The notes under the pieces are model-generated. The model was given only the letters and a program-made list of their open reading frames with translations. It was not told where the DNA came from and ran no database searches. From Virgibacillus doumboii (GTDB lineage Bacteria > Bacillota > Bacilli > Bacillales > Amphibacillaceae), in contig NZ_CADCWQ010000001.1 of the NCBI RefSeq assembly GCF_902806455.1, positions 186,001 through 250,000 on the forward strand: a DNA stretch of 64,000 bases, written 5' to 3'. Shown here piece after piece: positions 8,520 through 18,038 of the stretch. Numbering within the stretch: position 1 is the first letter of the stretch; every line of letters begins with the position of its first letter. Made by a program: the position numbers and the translations under genes.

Positions 8520-9596
8520 ATGACGATACTTTGGATTAATCTCGCCCTTGTTTTCAGTACTGCACTTTTTGCAAGATATTTTGCCGCTCCGGCATTAGCG
8601 GGTGGAATACCTGTATCAGTAAAACCGAATAAGTTTCTTTTTTTCGGTTCCATGGCCAGTATCGTAGTCATTTCAGGTCTCCGATCAAACATTGGAGATA
8701 CATATGTTTATAAAAACATTTACGAACAGAATGAATTCACCTGGGAGTTTATCGTGTCACAAAAAGATATCGGGTTCGGTATTTTGCAACGGGTGTTAAA
8801 AAGCCATATTTCAGAAGATCCGCAAATTATGATTTTTACAGCGGCACTGATTACTAATGTGCTTATTCTGTTTGTTTTTTACAACTATTCCAGGATGATC
8901 GAACTCAGCGTGTATGTTTATATCACTGGAGGCTTGTTTTTAGTATCGATGAATGGTATCAGGCAGGTGCTTGCAGCAGCGATTGCGTTTACAGCTATCA
9001 AATATTTGGTGGAAGGCAAGTTTCTTAAATATGCGCTAATCATTATAATGGCATCTTTTTTTCATCAAAGTGCACTTATTCTGCTGCCTATGTTCTTTTT
9101 GGTCAAATTTAAAGCATGGTCCAAGGCTACCCTTGCACTGATCATACTCTCTGTATTAATTGTCTTCGGTTTTGAACAATTTTCATCCTTGCTTTTTTCA
9201 GCATTGGAGGATACGCAATACGGTCACTATCAAAGTTTTGAGGAAGGTGGCGCTAACTTCCTCAGGGTTGCAGTGATGGGTGCTCCGTTATTTATTGCCT
9301 ATTTGGGGAGAGAGCGCCTGAAGGAAATCATGCCGAATAGTGACTATATCGTAAATATGTCTTTGATGGGCTTGATTTTTATGATTATAGCAACCCAGAA
9401 TTGGATTTTTGCCAGGGTGTCCATTTACTTTGAACTGTATCAGCTTATCCTTATTTCCTGGATTGTGAAGGTGTTCCGGGAAAGGGATCAAAAGATTATC
9501 TATATTGCAATTATCGCCTGCTATCTTGCTTATTTCTATTTTGAAAATGTTATTAATCTGAACATCATGTACCGGAGTGATTATATAGATTTATAG
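8520..9596 (+). CDS. epsG: EpsG-like exopolysaccharide polymerase
   Basis: Polytopic membrane protein of 358 residues, about ten predicted TM segments, of the EpsG family that replaces Wzy as the polymerase of lipid-linked repeat units. Family features include GLRSNIGDTYVYKN near residue 50, SMNGIRQVLAAAI near 145 and FFHQSALILLP near 180. I chose ATG 8520 (MTILWINLAL) with AAAGGG about 9 nt upstream; longer in-frame starts at 8484 and 8502 add a non-hydrophobic prefix and have poorer ribosome sites. Same position as epsG in B. subtilis. Confidence 0.88.
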   Translation: MTILWINLALVFSTALFARYFAAPALAGGIPVSVKPNKFLFFGSMASIVVISGLRSNIGDTYVYKNIYEQNEFTWEFIVSQKDIGFGILQRVLKSHISEDPQIMIFTAALITNVLILFVFYNYSRMIELSVYVYITGGLFLVSMNGIRQVLAAAIAFTAIKYLVEGKFLKYALIIIMASFFHQSALILLPMFFLVKFKAWSKATLALIILSVLIVFGFEQFSSLLFSALEDTQYGHYQSFEEGGANFLRVAVMGAPLFIAYLGRERLKEIMPNSDYIVNMSLMGLIFMIIATQNWIFARVSIYFELYQLILISWIVKVFRERDQKIIYIAIIACYLAYFYFENVINLNIMYRSDYIDL

Positions 9597-9615
9597 ATGA
9601 AAGGGGGACATGATA

Positions 9616-10710
9616 GTGAGTATTCTTGTAACAGGCGGCGCAGGATATATTGGAAGTCATACATGCGTCGAGCTGCTGAATAAAGATTATGAGGTCATTG
9701 TGCTGGATAATTTCTCGAATAGTAACTCGGAGGCCATCCGTCGGGTGACTGAAATTACCGGCAAACAGGTTAAAACATACAAGGCTGATTTATTGGATAA
9801 AGAAAGCCTGACTACCATCTTTAATGAAAATAAAATAGATGCCGTGGTTCACTTCGCTGGACTCAAGGCTGTTGGTGAATCTGTTTCAGTTCCACTCAAA
9901 TATTATGAAAATAATATCACAGGAACTGTTAATTTATGTGAAGTGATGCGGGCATTCGGGGTAAAGAAACTTGTGTTCAGTTCATCGGCAACAGTATACG
10001 GAGCAACGGGTAAAGTGCCAATAACGGAAACTACCAGGCTGAATGCAACGAATCCATATGGCCGCACCAAACAAATGATAGAAGAAATATTAATCGATTT
10101 GCATCGTTCAGATCAGACGTGGAACATAGCGCTTTTGCGTTATTTTAATCCAGTTGGAGCGCATCAAAGCGGGCGTATTGGTGAAGATCCAAATGGTATT
10201 CCAAATAATTTAATGCCCTTTATTTCACAGGTGGCCGTTGGCAAACGCCAGCAATTGCAAGTATACGGAAATGATTACCCAACCAAAGATGGAACAGGAG
10301 TCAGAGATTACATCCATGTTGTTGACTTAGCCAGAGGGCACGTAAAAGCATTGGAAAATGTGCAGGCTGAAATCGGTATTGATGCTTACAACCTGGGCAC
10401 CGGCAAAGGGTACAGTGTGCTGGAGATAGTTGCGGCATTCGAAAGGGCTTCCGGTAAAACAATTCCTTATACGATCACAGAACGTCGCCCGGGTGACATA
10501 GCCATATGCTATGCAGATCCCCAGAAAGCCAAAGAAGGGCTTGACTGGCAGGCAATAAAAGACATAGATACCATGTGTGAAGATGTGTGGCGATGGCAGT
10601 TAAATAATCCGGATGGTTACAGTACATCCGTCGAAAAAAATACAGAAAGTGATACCCCGGTGCATGTTGCAGCGGGTTTTTTAATGCCTGAAAAAGTTAA
10701 CGGGGAGTGA
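9616..10710 (+). CDS. galE: UDP-glucose 4-epimerase
   Basis: Interconverts UDP-glucose and UDP-galactose (or the GlcNAc forms), supplying an EPS precursor. Extended SDR of about 364 residues with [10 protein letters not shown] near the N-terminus, the catalytic SSSATVYG serine/threonine region and NPYGRTK (YxxxK). The last 25 residues or so (after NNPDGYS) form a short extension beyond the usual GalE end. GTG 9616 is 8 nt after AAGGGGG; ATG 9610 is too close to it. An epsL-type UDP-galactose phosphotransferase follows directly, which fits a galactose-containing repeat. Confidence 0.92.
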   Translation: MSILVTGGAGYIGSHTCVELLNKDYEVIVLDNFSNSNSEAIRRVTEITGKQVKTYKADLLDKESLTTIFNENKIDAVVHFAGLKAVGESVSVPLKYYENNITGTVNLCEVMRAFGVKKLVFSSSATVYGATGKVPITETTRLNATNPYGRTKQMIEEILIDLHRSDQTWNIALLRYFNPVGAHQSGRIGEDPNGIPNNLMPFISQVAVGKRQQLQVYGNDYPTKDGTGVRDYIHVVDLARGHVKALENVQAEIGIDAYNLGTGKGYSVLEIVAAFERASGKTIPYTITERRPGDIAICYADPQKAKEGLDWQAIKDIDTMCEDVWRWQLNNPDGYSTSVEKNTESDTPVHVAAGFLMPEKVNGE

Positions 10711-10717
10711 ACGTCGA

Positions 10718-11317
10718 TTGAAACGAATGATGGATATACTGATTTCTTTGACCTTACTCACAGTATTTTCCCCAGTAATTGTTATTACTGCTGCACTCAT
10801 AAGACTTCAAATGGGGAAACCGATAGTTTTTAAACAACAACGGCCCGGATTGGATGGCAAGCCATTTAACCTCTATAAATTCAGAACGATGAAAAATGCG
10901 TTTGATCAAAATGGCAATGAACTGGCTGATGAAGTCCGGTTGACAGCATTAGGTAAGCGTCTCAGGCAATTTAGTCTGGATGAGTTTCCACAGCTGATTA
11001 ATGTTTTAAAAGGCGACATGAGTTTAGTCGGACCAAGGCCGCTATTAATGGAGTATTTACCGTTATATACAAAAGACCAGTCAATGCGCCATACGGTAAA
11101 CCCGGGGATAACAGGCTGGGCACAGGTGAATGGCAGAAATGCAATTACATGGGAGGAAAAATTCGCGCTTGATACATGGTATGTCACCAATCAAAGTATC
11201 CTGCTCGATTGCAAAATTCTGCTGTTAACTGTTCTCAAAGTAGTAAAGCATGAAGGAATCAGTCACAGAAATAACGCAACGACGGAAAAATTTAGTGGCA
11301 CGAAAGAAGTGCTGTAG
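10718..11317 (+). CDS. epsL: EpsL-like initiating sugar phosphotransferase
   Basis: Membrane phosphoglycosyltransferase (bacterial sugar transferase family, short monotopic form) that moves a sugar-1-phosphate to undecaprenyl phosphate and starts the repeat unit. The 199 residues match B. subtilis EpsL in length. It has a re-entrant hydrophobic N-terminus (ILISLTLLTVFSPVIVITAA), KPFNLYKFRTM, the catalytic Asp-Glu region (LDEFPQL), SLVGPRPLL and NPGITGWAQVNGRN. TTG 10718 is preferred because L-K-R-M-M-D aligns with the EpsL start; GGGGAG lies about 10 nt upstream. Confidence 0.92.
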   Translation: MKRMMDILISLTLLTVFSPVIVITAALIRLQMGKPIVFKQQRPGLDGKPFNLYKFRTMKNAFDQNGNELADEVRLTALGKRLRQFSLDEFPQLINVLKGDMSLVGPRPLLMEYLPLYTKDQSMRHTVNPGITGWAQVNGRNAITWEEKFALDTWYVTNQSILLDCKILLLTVLKVVKHEGISHRNNATTEKFSGTKEVL

Positions 11318-11318
11318 C

Positions 11319-11948
11319 ATGAACGTTATTATTTTGGGGGATGGCGGGCACAGCAAAGTCATTCAGGAAACAATTCATACCATTGGCGACTATAAGATTG
11401 CTGCAATTTTGGATGATAAGTACAAAGATGGCTTTCAGGAGAAAGGAGTTATTTATGCTCCGATAGCTTTCACAGGTAAGTTGTTACGGCAGGGTACGAA
11501 AATAGTTGTTGCTATCGGCGGGAATAAAATAAGAAAAGATATCGTTCAGCAATTGAACCTGCCAGCGGAAAGTTATTTAGCTGTAGTCCATCCTGCAGCG
11601 GTTGTAAGTAAATCAGCTAAGGTAGGTAACGGCACAGTAGTAATGCCAAATGCAGTAATCAATGCCAGGGCAGAAATTGGCATGCACTGCATTATCAATA
11701 CAGGAGCAATTATCGAGCATGACAATTCTATCGGTGATTGTACACATGCTTCACCAAATGCAACATTATCAGGCAATGTGACTACTGGTCAGGGAGTGCA
11801 TGTCGGCTCTTCCGCAACAGTTATCCCGGGAAAGCATCTTGGCAGCTGGTCGGTCGTCGGGGCAGGTTCTACCGTTATTGAAAATATTCCAGCGTACAGT
11901 AAGGCTGTTGGAAGTCCGACACGAATAATTGAACGAATATTAACGTAA
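11319..11948 (+). CDS. epsM: EpsM-like sugar O/N-acetyltransferase (PglD/NeuD family)
   Basis: Acetylates the 4-amino sugar made by EpsN, using acetyl-CoA. The 209 residues start with a nucleotide-sugar-binding Rossmann part (MNVIILGDGGHSKVI) and end with a left-handed beta-helix of hexapeptide repeats (VGNGTVVMPNAVINARAEIG...). His-containing IEHDNSIGDC is at the usual catalytic position. ATG 11319 lies 1 nt after the epsL stop, with a weak ribosome site, so coupling is likely. With EpsC and EpsN this completes a UDP-diacetylbacillosamine-type pathway, as for PglF-PglE-PglD and B. subtilis EpsC-N-M. Confidence 0.92.
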   Translation: MNVIILGDGGHSKVIQETIHTIGDYKIAAILDDKYKDGFQEKGVIYAPIAFTGKLLRQGTKIVVAIGGNKIRKDIVQQLNLPAESYLAVVHPAAVVSKSAKVGNGTVVMPNAVINARAEIGMHCIINTGAIIEHDNSIGDCTHASPNATLSGNVTTGQGVHVGSSATVIPGKHLGSWSVVGAGSTVIENIPAYSKAVGSPTRIIERILT

Positions 11949-11965
11949 GGAAGGGTGGTGGTTTT

Positions 11966-13156
11966 TTGACAAATTCGAGAATCCATTTATCTCCGCCACA
12001 TATGAGCGGGAAAGAACAGCAGTATGTAAATGAGGCGTTTGAAACAAATTGGATTGCACCATTGGGACCAAACGTGGACGCATTTGAAAAGGAAATGGCT
12101 GAAAAAGCAGGATTGAGAGATGCTGCAGCTTTAAGTTCAGGGACGGCAGCAATCCATCTCGCTCTTTCTTTATTAGGTGTCACAAAAGGTGATACGGTTT
12201 TTTGCTCGACACTTACCTTTGTAGCCAGTGCGAATCCGATTATCTATCAGGGGGCGGATCCTGTTTTCATTGATTCAGAGCCGGAATCCTGGAACATGTC
12301 ACCTCGTGCACTCAAGCGGGCAATGCGTGATGCCGCTCATGAAGGAAAGCTTCCAAAAGCAGTCATCATCGTTAACTTATATGGCCAAAGTGCCAAGATG
12401 GATGAATTGCTGAAAATATGTGAAGCGTATGATGTTCCTGTAATTGAAGATGCTGCAGAATCGCTTGGTACCACATATAAAGGGAGAGCAAGCGGCACCT
12501 TTGGCAAATTCGGTATTTATTCTTTCAACGGAAATAAAATAATTACCACTTCCGGTGGTGGAATGCTCGTATCAAATGACAGCGAGGCAATTCAGCAGGC
12601 CCGCTTCCTGGCAAGTCAGGCACGTGATCCGGCCCCACACTACCAGCACAGTAAAGTCGGATTCAACTATCGGATGAGTAATATACTGGCGGGAGTTGGC
12701 AGAACACAATTAAATGTACTGGAAGACCGGGTTAAAGCAAGAAGAATGATTTATGATATCTATTATTATGGATTAGCCGATCTGGCAGGAATTACCTTCA
12801 TGCAGGAATTGGAAGGTACTAAGATGAATCGCTGGCTGACTGCATTTACCCTGAATGAGGAAGAAACGGGGGCAACGGTAGAGCAGCTGCTGGAGGCACT
12901 TAATAGAGAGAATATCGAAGCACGGCCTGTCTGGAAACCGCTTCATATGCAACCACTTTTTGACGAAGCTAGATACTATTCACACGGTGATAACGAGCAT
13001 GTAGCGGAAAGGTTATTTCAAACAGGAATTTGCCTGCCTTCCGGTTCAAACCTGACAGGGGATGACCAGCAGCGGGTAATCAGGTGTATTAGAGACCAGT
13101 TCACTAACATCATCCGTAATAGGTATTACATGATTTTAGGAAAACACGAGGTATAA
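11966..13156 (+). CDS. epsN: EpsN-like PLP-dependent sugar aminotransferase (DegT/DnrJ/EryC1)
   Basis: Transfers an amino group to the 4-keto-6-deoxy sugar from EpsC. The 396 residues include ALSSGTAAIHLAL (cofactor phosphate contacts), EDAAESLGTTY and the PLP lysine in SFNGNKIITTSGGG. The opening NSRIHLSPPHMSGKEQQYV is typical of EpsN/PglE. TTG 11966 follows a purine-rich AAGGAAGGGTGGTGG. B. subtilis EpsN is 388 residues, so this is full length. Confidence 0.92.
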   Translation: MTNSRIHLSPPHMSGKEQQYVNEAFETNWIAPLGPNVDAFEKEMAEKAGLRDAAALSSGTAAIHLALSLLGVTKGDTVFCSTLTFVASANPIIYQGADPVFIDSEPESWNMSPRALKRAMRDAAHEGKLPKAVIIVNLYGQSAKMDELLKICEAYDVPVIEDAAESLGTTYKGRASGTFGKFGIYSFNGNKIITTSGGGMLVSNDSEAIQQARFLASQARDPAPHYQHSKVGFNYRMSNILAGVGRTQLNVLEDRVKARRMIYDIYYYGLADLAGITFMQELEGTKMNRWLTAFTLNEEETGATVEQLLEALNRENIEARPVWKPLHMQPLFDEARYYSHGDNEHVAERLFQTGICLPSGSNLTGDDQQRVIRCIRDQFTNIIRNRYYMILGKHEV

Positions 13157-13159
13157 GCC

Positions 13160-13501
13160 ATGATTGGGAAAAAAATTCAGCAAATCCGTAAAAGTAAAGG
13201 GCTCAGTCTTTCTGAGTGTGCCCAGAGAGCAAATATTTCCAAATCGTATTTAAGCAATATTGAGCGCAACGTAAATCAAAATCCATCTATTCAAATCATC
13301 GAGAAAATCGCAATGGTTTTGGATGTTGACTTTCATATATTACTGGAAACAAAACCTGTTGAAGAACTGATGCCGGAAAATGAATGGCTGGATTTTGTTG
13401 AAGCACTAAAGGAATCTGGAGTCGATAAGGATCAACTCCAGGAATATAAAACCGTTATCGAATTTGCCAAATGGCAGAATGAAAATTCAGGGAAGAAATA
13501 A
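13160..13501 (+). CDS. sinR: SinR-like biofilm repressor encoded inside the eps operon
   Basis: DNA-binding repressor of 113 residues. The N-terminal XRE/HTH domain (about 1-66: MIGKKIQQIRKSKGLSLSE, ISKSYLSNIERN, NPSIQIIEKIAMVLDV) closely follows B. subtilis SinR. The C-terminus (EWLDFVEALKESGVDKDQ...FAKWQ, about 75-106) matches the SinR/SinI multimerisation helices. B. subtilis sinR lies away from eps beside sinI; here it follows epsN by 3 nt, with a ribosome site (CGAGG) in the epsN end, and no sinI is visible. SinR-type palindromes at the eps promoter suggest negative autoregulation of the operon. Confidence 0.9.
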   Translation: MIGKKIQQIRKSKGLSLSECAQRANISKSYLSNIERNVNQNPSIQIIEKIAMVLDVDFHILLETKPVEELMPENEWLDFVEALKESGVDKDQLQEYKTVIEFAKWQNENSGKK

Positions 13502-13528
13502 GATTTGAGAAAAAATGAGGCTGGAAAA

Positions 13529-14650
13529 ATGAGAGTACTACATGTCGTTGGAGCAATGAACAGAGCAGGGACCGAAACAATGCTGATGAATATTTTCCGG
13601 AATATCGACCGTAAAAGAGTACATTTTGATTTTGTTTCATACAGCTCAGAGGATGCTCATTATGATCATGAAATAAAAAGGCTTGGCGGCAGAGTTATCA
13701 AGCTTTCAAAAACAAATTCGATAAAAGAAATCTATCAGGTTATTAAAAAATACGGTCCATATGATGCAGTTCATGCGCACACATTATTTCATTGCGGGGT
13801 TGCAGCAGTGGCAGCCAGACTTGCAGGTGTAAAAGTGCGAATTTCACATGCACATACAACATTGGATGATGATAACGGGTTTATACGAAAAGCCTACATA
13901 AACGTAATGCGACTGATGATTACGTTTTTTTCAACGCACTTACTGGCATGCAGCAATGAAGCAGGAAGGTATTTATTTGGAAAAAAACCATGCATCTATT
14001 TTCCGAATGCCATTGACTATTCAAAGTTTCTCGTAAACCCGCAGGCAAAAGTGATTAAATTTAAAATGGAGCAAGGCTTTGGCAAAAACATGGTAATTGG
14101 CCATATTGGCAGGTTTATCGAAGCTAAAAATCATAAATTTTTGCTTGAGATTATGGAGCGTGTTATCGGGAAGGACCCATCTATTAAACTGTTATTGGTG
14201 GGGGATGGCGATTTAAAACGACAAATCGAGGAAGAAGCTAAACAGAAGGATCTTCTTGAAAATATACGATTTGTTGGGGTTAGAAAAGACATTACCACAA
14301 TGCTGCACAGTATGGATGTTTTTGTTTTCCCATCACTCTATGAGGGGTTGGGCCTGGTTCTGTTAGAAGCGCAGGCAAGTGGAATTCCATCCATCGTTTC
14401 TGAAAATATACAACCTGAGGCAGACCTTGAAATCGGAATGGTAACAAAGCTTTCATTAGCCGATGGACCTGCAGTATGGGCAGACAAAATTATCGAATTG
14501 GCAGATATGAAGAAACTGGATACCGCTGAAATTATTGATGGTTTTGAACGAAGCGGATATTCCCTGTCCAAAGCAATTTCAGCCTTAAAGAATATCTATG
14601 AATCTAAACCAGGAGGAGCTTATGAAAGAGATACTGATTACCTCCTTTGA
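13529..14650 (+). CDS. EpsF-like glycosyltransferase (GT4)
   Basis: GT-B glycosyltransferase, 373 residues. MRVLHVVGAMNRAGTETML and VHAHTLFHCG at the N-terminal side and YEGLGLVLLEAQASGIP as donor-binding motif show GT4 membership; the N-terminus is paralogous to the gene at 6394. ATG 13529 has GAGG 8 nt upstream; an in-frame TTG at 13505 is possible but lacks a good site. It begins the non-syntenic part of the locus, after sinR, and overlaps the next gene by 29 nt. Confidence 0.87.
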   Translation: MRVLHVVGAMNRAGTETMLMNIFRNIDRKRVHFDFVSYSSEDAHYDHEIKRLGGRVIKLSKTNSIKEIYQVIKKYGPYDAVHAHTLFHCGVAAVAARLAGVKVRISHAHTTLDDDNGFIRKAYINVMRLMITFFSTHLLACSNEAGRYLFGKKPCIYFPNAIDYSKFLVNPQAKVIKFKMEQGFGKNMVIGHIGRFIEAKNHKFLLEIMERVIGKDPSIKLLLVGDGDLKRQIEEEAKQKDLLENIRFVGVRKDITTMLHSMDVFVFPSLYEGLGLVLLEAQASGIPSIVSENIQPEADLEIGMVTKLSLADGPAVWADKIIELADMKKLDTAEIIDGFERSGYSLSKAISALKNIYESKPGGAYERDTDYLL

Positions 14651-15800
14651 TATGGAAGTTGGTGGGGTAGAACGAAGTCTTATCAGTATGTTAAATCACT
14701 TTGATTATGAAAGCAGCAAAGTTGATCTCATGTTATACAGCCATACCGGTGATTTCATGAAGCTGCTGCCGGAAGAGGCAAATTTACTGGAAGAATCATT
14801 AGCTTATAAAACATTCCGGATGCCGATAGAGCGTTTATTTAAATCAGGTAAGCTATTACTTGGAATAACAAGGCTGCTGGCAAAGTATAAGGCGGGCAGA
14901 AGCCAGTCAGCAGAGCCCGGTTACAGGCAAATGCAGTATATGTGGAAATACGCAGTGCCTTTTTTACCAAAAATGAAAAAGAAATATGATGTTGCTATCA
15001 GTTATTTATGGCCGCATTACACGGTGGCAGAGAAAGTAGAGGCAAACACGAAAATTGCCTGGGTACATACTGATTTTTCAACAGTGGAAACAGATGTTGA
15101 AGCGGATCTTGACATGTGGCGTAAGTTTGATTACATCGCGGCTGTGTCGGATGAATGTATGAAAGCATTCATTACGAAATATCCGAGCCTGACAGAGAAA
15201 GTAGTTGTAATCGAGAACATCTCTTCACCTGACTTTGTTAACGCCCTGTCTGTTAATGAACTGGAAAACCCAATGATTGCTGATCCGCGGTTTAAATTGA
15301 TAACAGTAGCCAGAATGTCCCATGCAAAAGGAATTGATAATGCCATAAATGCATTGAAGGCATTGCACGAACGTGGATACGATAACATTGCCTGGTATGT
15401 AGTTGGATATGGCGGTGATGAAGCAATGCTTAGAGAGTTAATAGCAGACAGCAATTTGCAGGACAGCTTTATTTTACTGGGTAAAAAAACAAATCCATAC
15501 GCTTATATTAAAGCGGCGGATTTATATGTGCAACCATCGCGTTATGAAGGGAAAGCCGTGACGGTAGGTGAAGCGCAAATACTCGGCAAACCTGTACTGA
15601 TAACAAATTATCCAACAGCAAAAAGCCAGGTCATTGATGGAATTGACGGTACAATTTGCGATTTGTCCGTTGAAGGAATAGCGGATGGAATCGAAAAACT
15701 GTATGTGGACCATGCTTTCCGGAATCAGCTTGCAATCAATTGCAGAAGAAAAGATTTTGATAATAGTGGGGAACTGGAAAAACTATACGAATTAATTTAG
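14622..15800 (+). CDS. Glycosyltransferase (GT4)
   Basis: A 392-residue GT-B protein: EVGGVERSLISMLNHFDYE near the start, AWVHTDF in the middle, and NPYAYIKAADLYVQPSRYEG followed by GEAQILGKPVL as the donor motif. It forms a paralogous trio with the genes at 18488 and 20717, which share the NPY...ADIYVQ..EG pattern. ATG 14622 has AGGAGG 5 nt upstream, inside the end of the previous gene. Confidence 0.87.
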   Translation: MKEILITSFDMEVGGVERSLISMLNHFDYESSKVDLMLYSHTGDFMKLLPEEANLLEESLAYKTFRMPIERLFKSGKLLLGITRLLAKYKAGRSQSAEPGYRQMQYMWKYAVPFLPKMKKKYDVAISYLWPHYTVAEKVEANTKIAWVHTDFSTVETDVEADLDMWRKFDYIAAVSDECMKAFITKYPSLTEKVVVIENISSPDFVNALSVNELENPMIADPRFKLITVARMSHAKGIDNAINALKALHERGYDNIAWYVVGYGGDEAMLRELIADSNLQDSFILLGKKTNPYAYIKAADLYVQPSRYEGKAVTVGEAQILGKPVLITNYPTAKSQVIDGIDGTICDLSVEGIADGIEKLYVDHAFRNQLAINCRRKDFDNSGELEKLYELI

Positions 15801-15812
15801 GAGGGACAATAT

Positions 15813-16850
15813 ATGTTGCAAAAGGGAAAAGTTAGCGTTGTTGTCCCTGTTTATAAAGTTGAAAAATATATTCACCGATGTGTAGACAGTATACTGAATC
15901 AAACCTATACCAATTTAGAAGTAATTCTCGTAGATGACGGGTCACCGGATAATTGTGGTGCAATTGTTGATAAGTATCGGGTAACAGATGAGCGAATAAA
16001 GGTTATCCACAAGGAAAACGGTGGATTATCCGATGCCAGAAATCATGGAATGAAGCATGTGATTGGCGAATTTACGATGTTCGTTGACAGTGATGACTGG
16101 ATAGAACCGAAAATGGTTGAACAGATGGTTAAATATAGCAGGGAATACCAAGCTGATGTCGTTCAATCAGCTTTTTATTATGCGTATGACGATAAAATAC
16201 TGTTGGATAAAAGGTATTTTCGGGAAAATGCACTTTTAGATAATCATTCTTTAATGTATGAATTGCTGGTTAATGAACGGGTGAAAAATTTCGCCTGGGG
16301 TAAGCTTTATAAAACAGAACTGATTAGCGATATCCCATTCAAAAAAGGGGTGCTGTTTGAAGATGTCTTTTGGGCACACCACGTGATGCACCGGGTGAAG
16401 CGCTTTTTGCTTTTGCAGCAGCCACTATACTACTATTTACAGCGGGATGACAGCATAGTTGCTTCTTATACCCCGAGAAACCTGGATATCATTAAAGGGC
16501 TGAAGGAAAGGCACCGGTTTATTGAGGAATATTACGGGGAGCTAACAGATGAATCGTATAAAGGAATATTGAAAATGAGCTTTATCCATTACAATTTGCT
16601 GTTGCGTAACCGGGCAAAAGACCAAAATGGTGCTCATCGGAAGGAAATACAATCATACATAAAAACAAATCAGCACGAGTTGAAACAAGCAGTAAAGAAT
16701 GACAGACAGTTATGGATGCAATTATTTTTTTTCACATTGCATCCCTTTTTTAATATTTGCTTTCTTGGAGTCAGGAAAGGACTAAAGACGGTGGGAATCT
16801 TGTCGCAGCCTGATGGACTGACACAGGTTGATAAAGGAGGGGTCGTTTGA
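15813..16850 (+). CDS. Family 2 glycosyltransferase (EpsJ-like GT-A)
   Basis: GT-A enzyme of 345 residues: VSVVVPVYKVEKYIHRCVDSIL, VILVDDGSPDNCG, KENGGLSDARNHGM and the metal-binding MFVDSDDW. The segment FAWGKLYKTELI and a helical C-terminus are shared with the GT2 genes at 19704, 21953 and 22991. A GGAGGG ribosome site precedes ATG 15813. Donor and acceptor unknown. Confidence 0.88.
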   Translation: MLQKGKVSVVVPVYKVEKYIHRCVDSILNQTYTNLEVILVDDGSPDNCGAIVDKYRVTDERIKVIHKENGGLSDARNHGMKHVIGEFTMFVDSDDWIEPKMVEQMVKYSREYQADVVQSAFYYAYDDKILLDKRYFRENALLDNHSLMYELLVNERVKNFAWGKLYKTELISDIPFKKGVLFEDVFWAHHVMHRVKRFLLLQQPLYYYLQRDDSIVASYTPRNLDIIKGLKERHRFIEEYYGELTDESYKGILKMSFIHYNLLLRNRAKDQNGAHRKEIQSYIKTNQHELKQAVKNDRQLWMQLFFFTLHPFFNICFLGVRKGLKTVGILSQPDGLTQVDKGGVV

Positions 16851-18038
16851 ATGAAGATGAACATAAAGAAATGGATTGCTTTACTTGCGATTTATCTGTT
16901 TAATTGCTTTCCGTTGAAGAATAATAAAATTTTCGTGTTCAGTTATTACGGAAGTCAGTACGGTTGCAGTCCGAAATATATTACTGAATTTATTAGTAAA
17001 AATAATCCGGAAGGCATGTTTGATATCGTCTGGGCGTTTAATGACCCCGAATCCAAAAAGCACCTGGATAATTTCCGGAAGGTGAAGACGATGTCGTTAC
17101 GTTATTTTTACGAACTATGTACCTCGAAAGTTGTCATTACAAACTTTCGAACAACAGACTTATTTGTAAAGCGCAAAAATCAGTACTACATCCAAACGTG
17201 GCACAGTTCACTACGATTAAAGCATATTGAAAAAGATGCAGAAAATGTATTGCCGTCGGATTATATACAAATGGCAAAAAAGGATTCAGTGAAGTGTGAT
17301 CTTCTGTTATCAGGCTGTAAATACAGTACCGATATTTTTAAACGTTCCTTTTGGTATGACGGTGAAATTTTTGAACATGGTACACCGAGAAATGATCTAT
17401 TATTTCAACGTAATACCGGCAAGCGGGAGAAGATCATGAAGAAATTAAATATTCCGTCTGAAAGGAAAATCTTGTTGTATGCACCTACGTTCAGGAAGGA
17501 CAATAACCTGGATGTGTATAAGCTCGATTGGCCGGGACTGGTGGAGAAGTTGAAAAGCAGATTTGGGAATGAGTGGACCATTTTGGTGAAACTGCACCCA
17601 CATCTAATATCAGAGTCCGACAAGCTGATTTATGGAGAAAATGTTATCGATGTTACTTCTTATGACGATATTCAGGAACTTCTATTGACAGCAGATATTT
17701 TAATATCAGATTACTCGTCGCTCATGTTTGACTTTTCCATAACCAAGCGGCCGTGTTTTCTTTACGTACCGGACCTGAAGGAATATACAAATCAGGAACG
17801 GAAGCTGTATTTTGATGTAAAGAATCTGCCATTTATTAGTGCTGTTAGTAATACTGATTTACAGGAGAAGATCGGGTCGTTTAATGACGTACAATATCAA
17901 CACAATCTGGAAAAGTTCTTAATGAAAATCGGATCCTATGAACAAGGAAAAGCCAGCAATTATTTGATGAACCGGATTGACGAAGTTTGCTATGGAAAAG
18001 AGCCAAAAAGGAGTGAAGAACTAAATGAAGCAGTATAA
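16851..18038 (+). CDS. CDP-glycerol:glycerophosphate glycerophosphotransferase-like (TagB/TagF family)
   Basis: A 395-residue member of the Glyphos_transf family that transfers glycerol-phosphate from CDP-glycerol. Supporting motifs are QTWHSSLRLKHI near residue 115, HGTPRNDLL near 175, ILLYAPTFRKDNN near 205, VKLHPHL near 245 and DILISDYSSLMFDFSI near 280. The N-terminal hydrophobic stretch (WIALLAIYLFNCF) suggests membrane association. The stop overlaps tagD by 14 nt, so substrate supply and transfer are coupled. The length fits single-domain TagB-like enzymes rather than long TagF polymerases, hinting at decoration with one glycerol-phosphate. Confidence 0.88.
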   Translation: MKMNIKKWIALLAIYLFNCFPLKNNKIFVFSYYGSQYGCSPKYITEFISKNNPEGMFDIVWAFNDPESKKHLDNFRKVKTMSLRYFYELCTSKVVITNFRTTDLFVKRKNQYYIQTWHSSLRLKHIEKDAENVLPSDYIQMAKKDSVKCDLLLSGCKYSTDIFKRSFWYDGEIFEHGTPRNDLLFQRNTGKREKIMKKLNIPSERKILLYAPTFRKDNNLDVYKLDWPGLVEKLKSRFGNEWTILVKLHPHLISESDKLIYGENVIDVTSYDDIQELLLTADILISDYSSLMFDFSITKRPCFLYVPDLKEYTNQERKLYFDVKNLPFISAVSNTDLQEKIGSFNDVQYQHNLEKFLMKIGSYEQGKASNYLMNRIDEVCYGKEPKRSEELNEAV

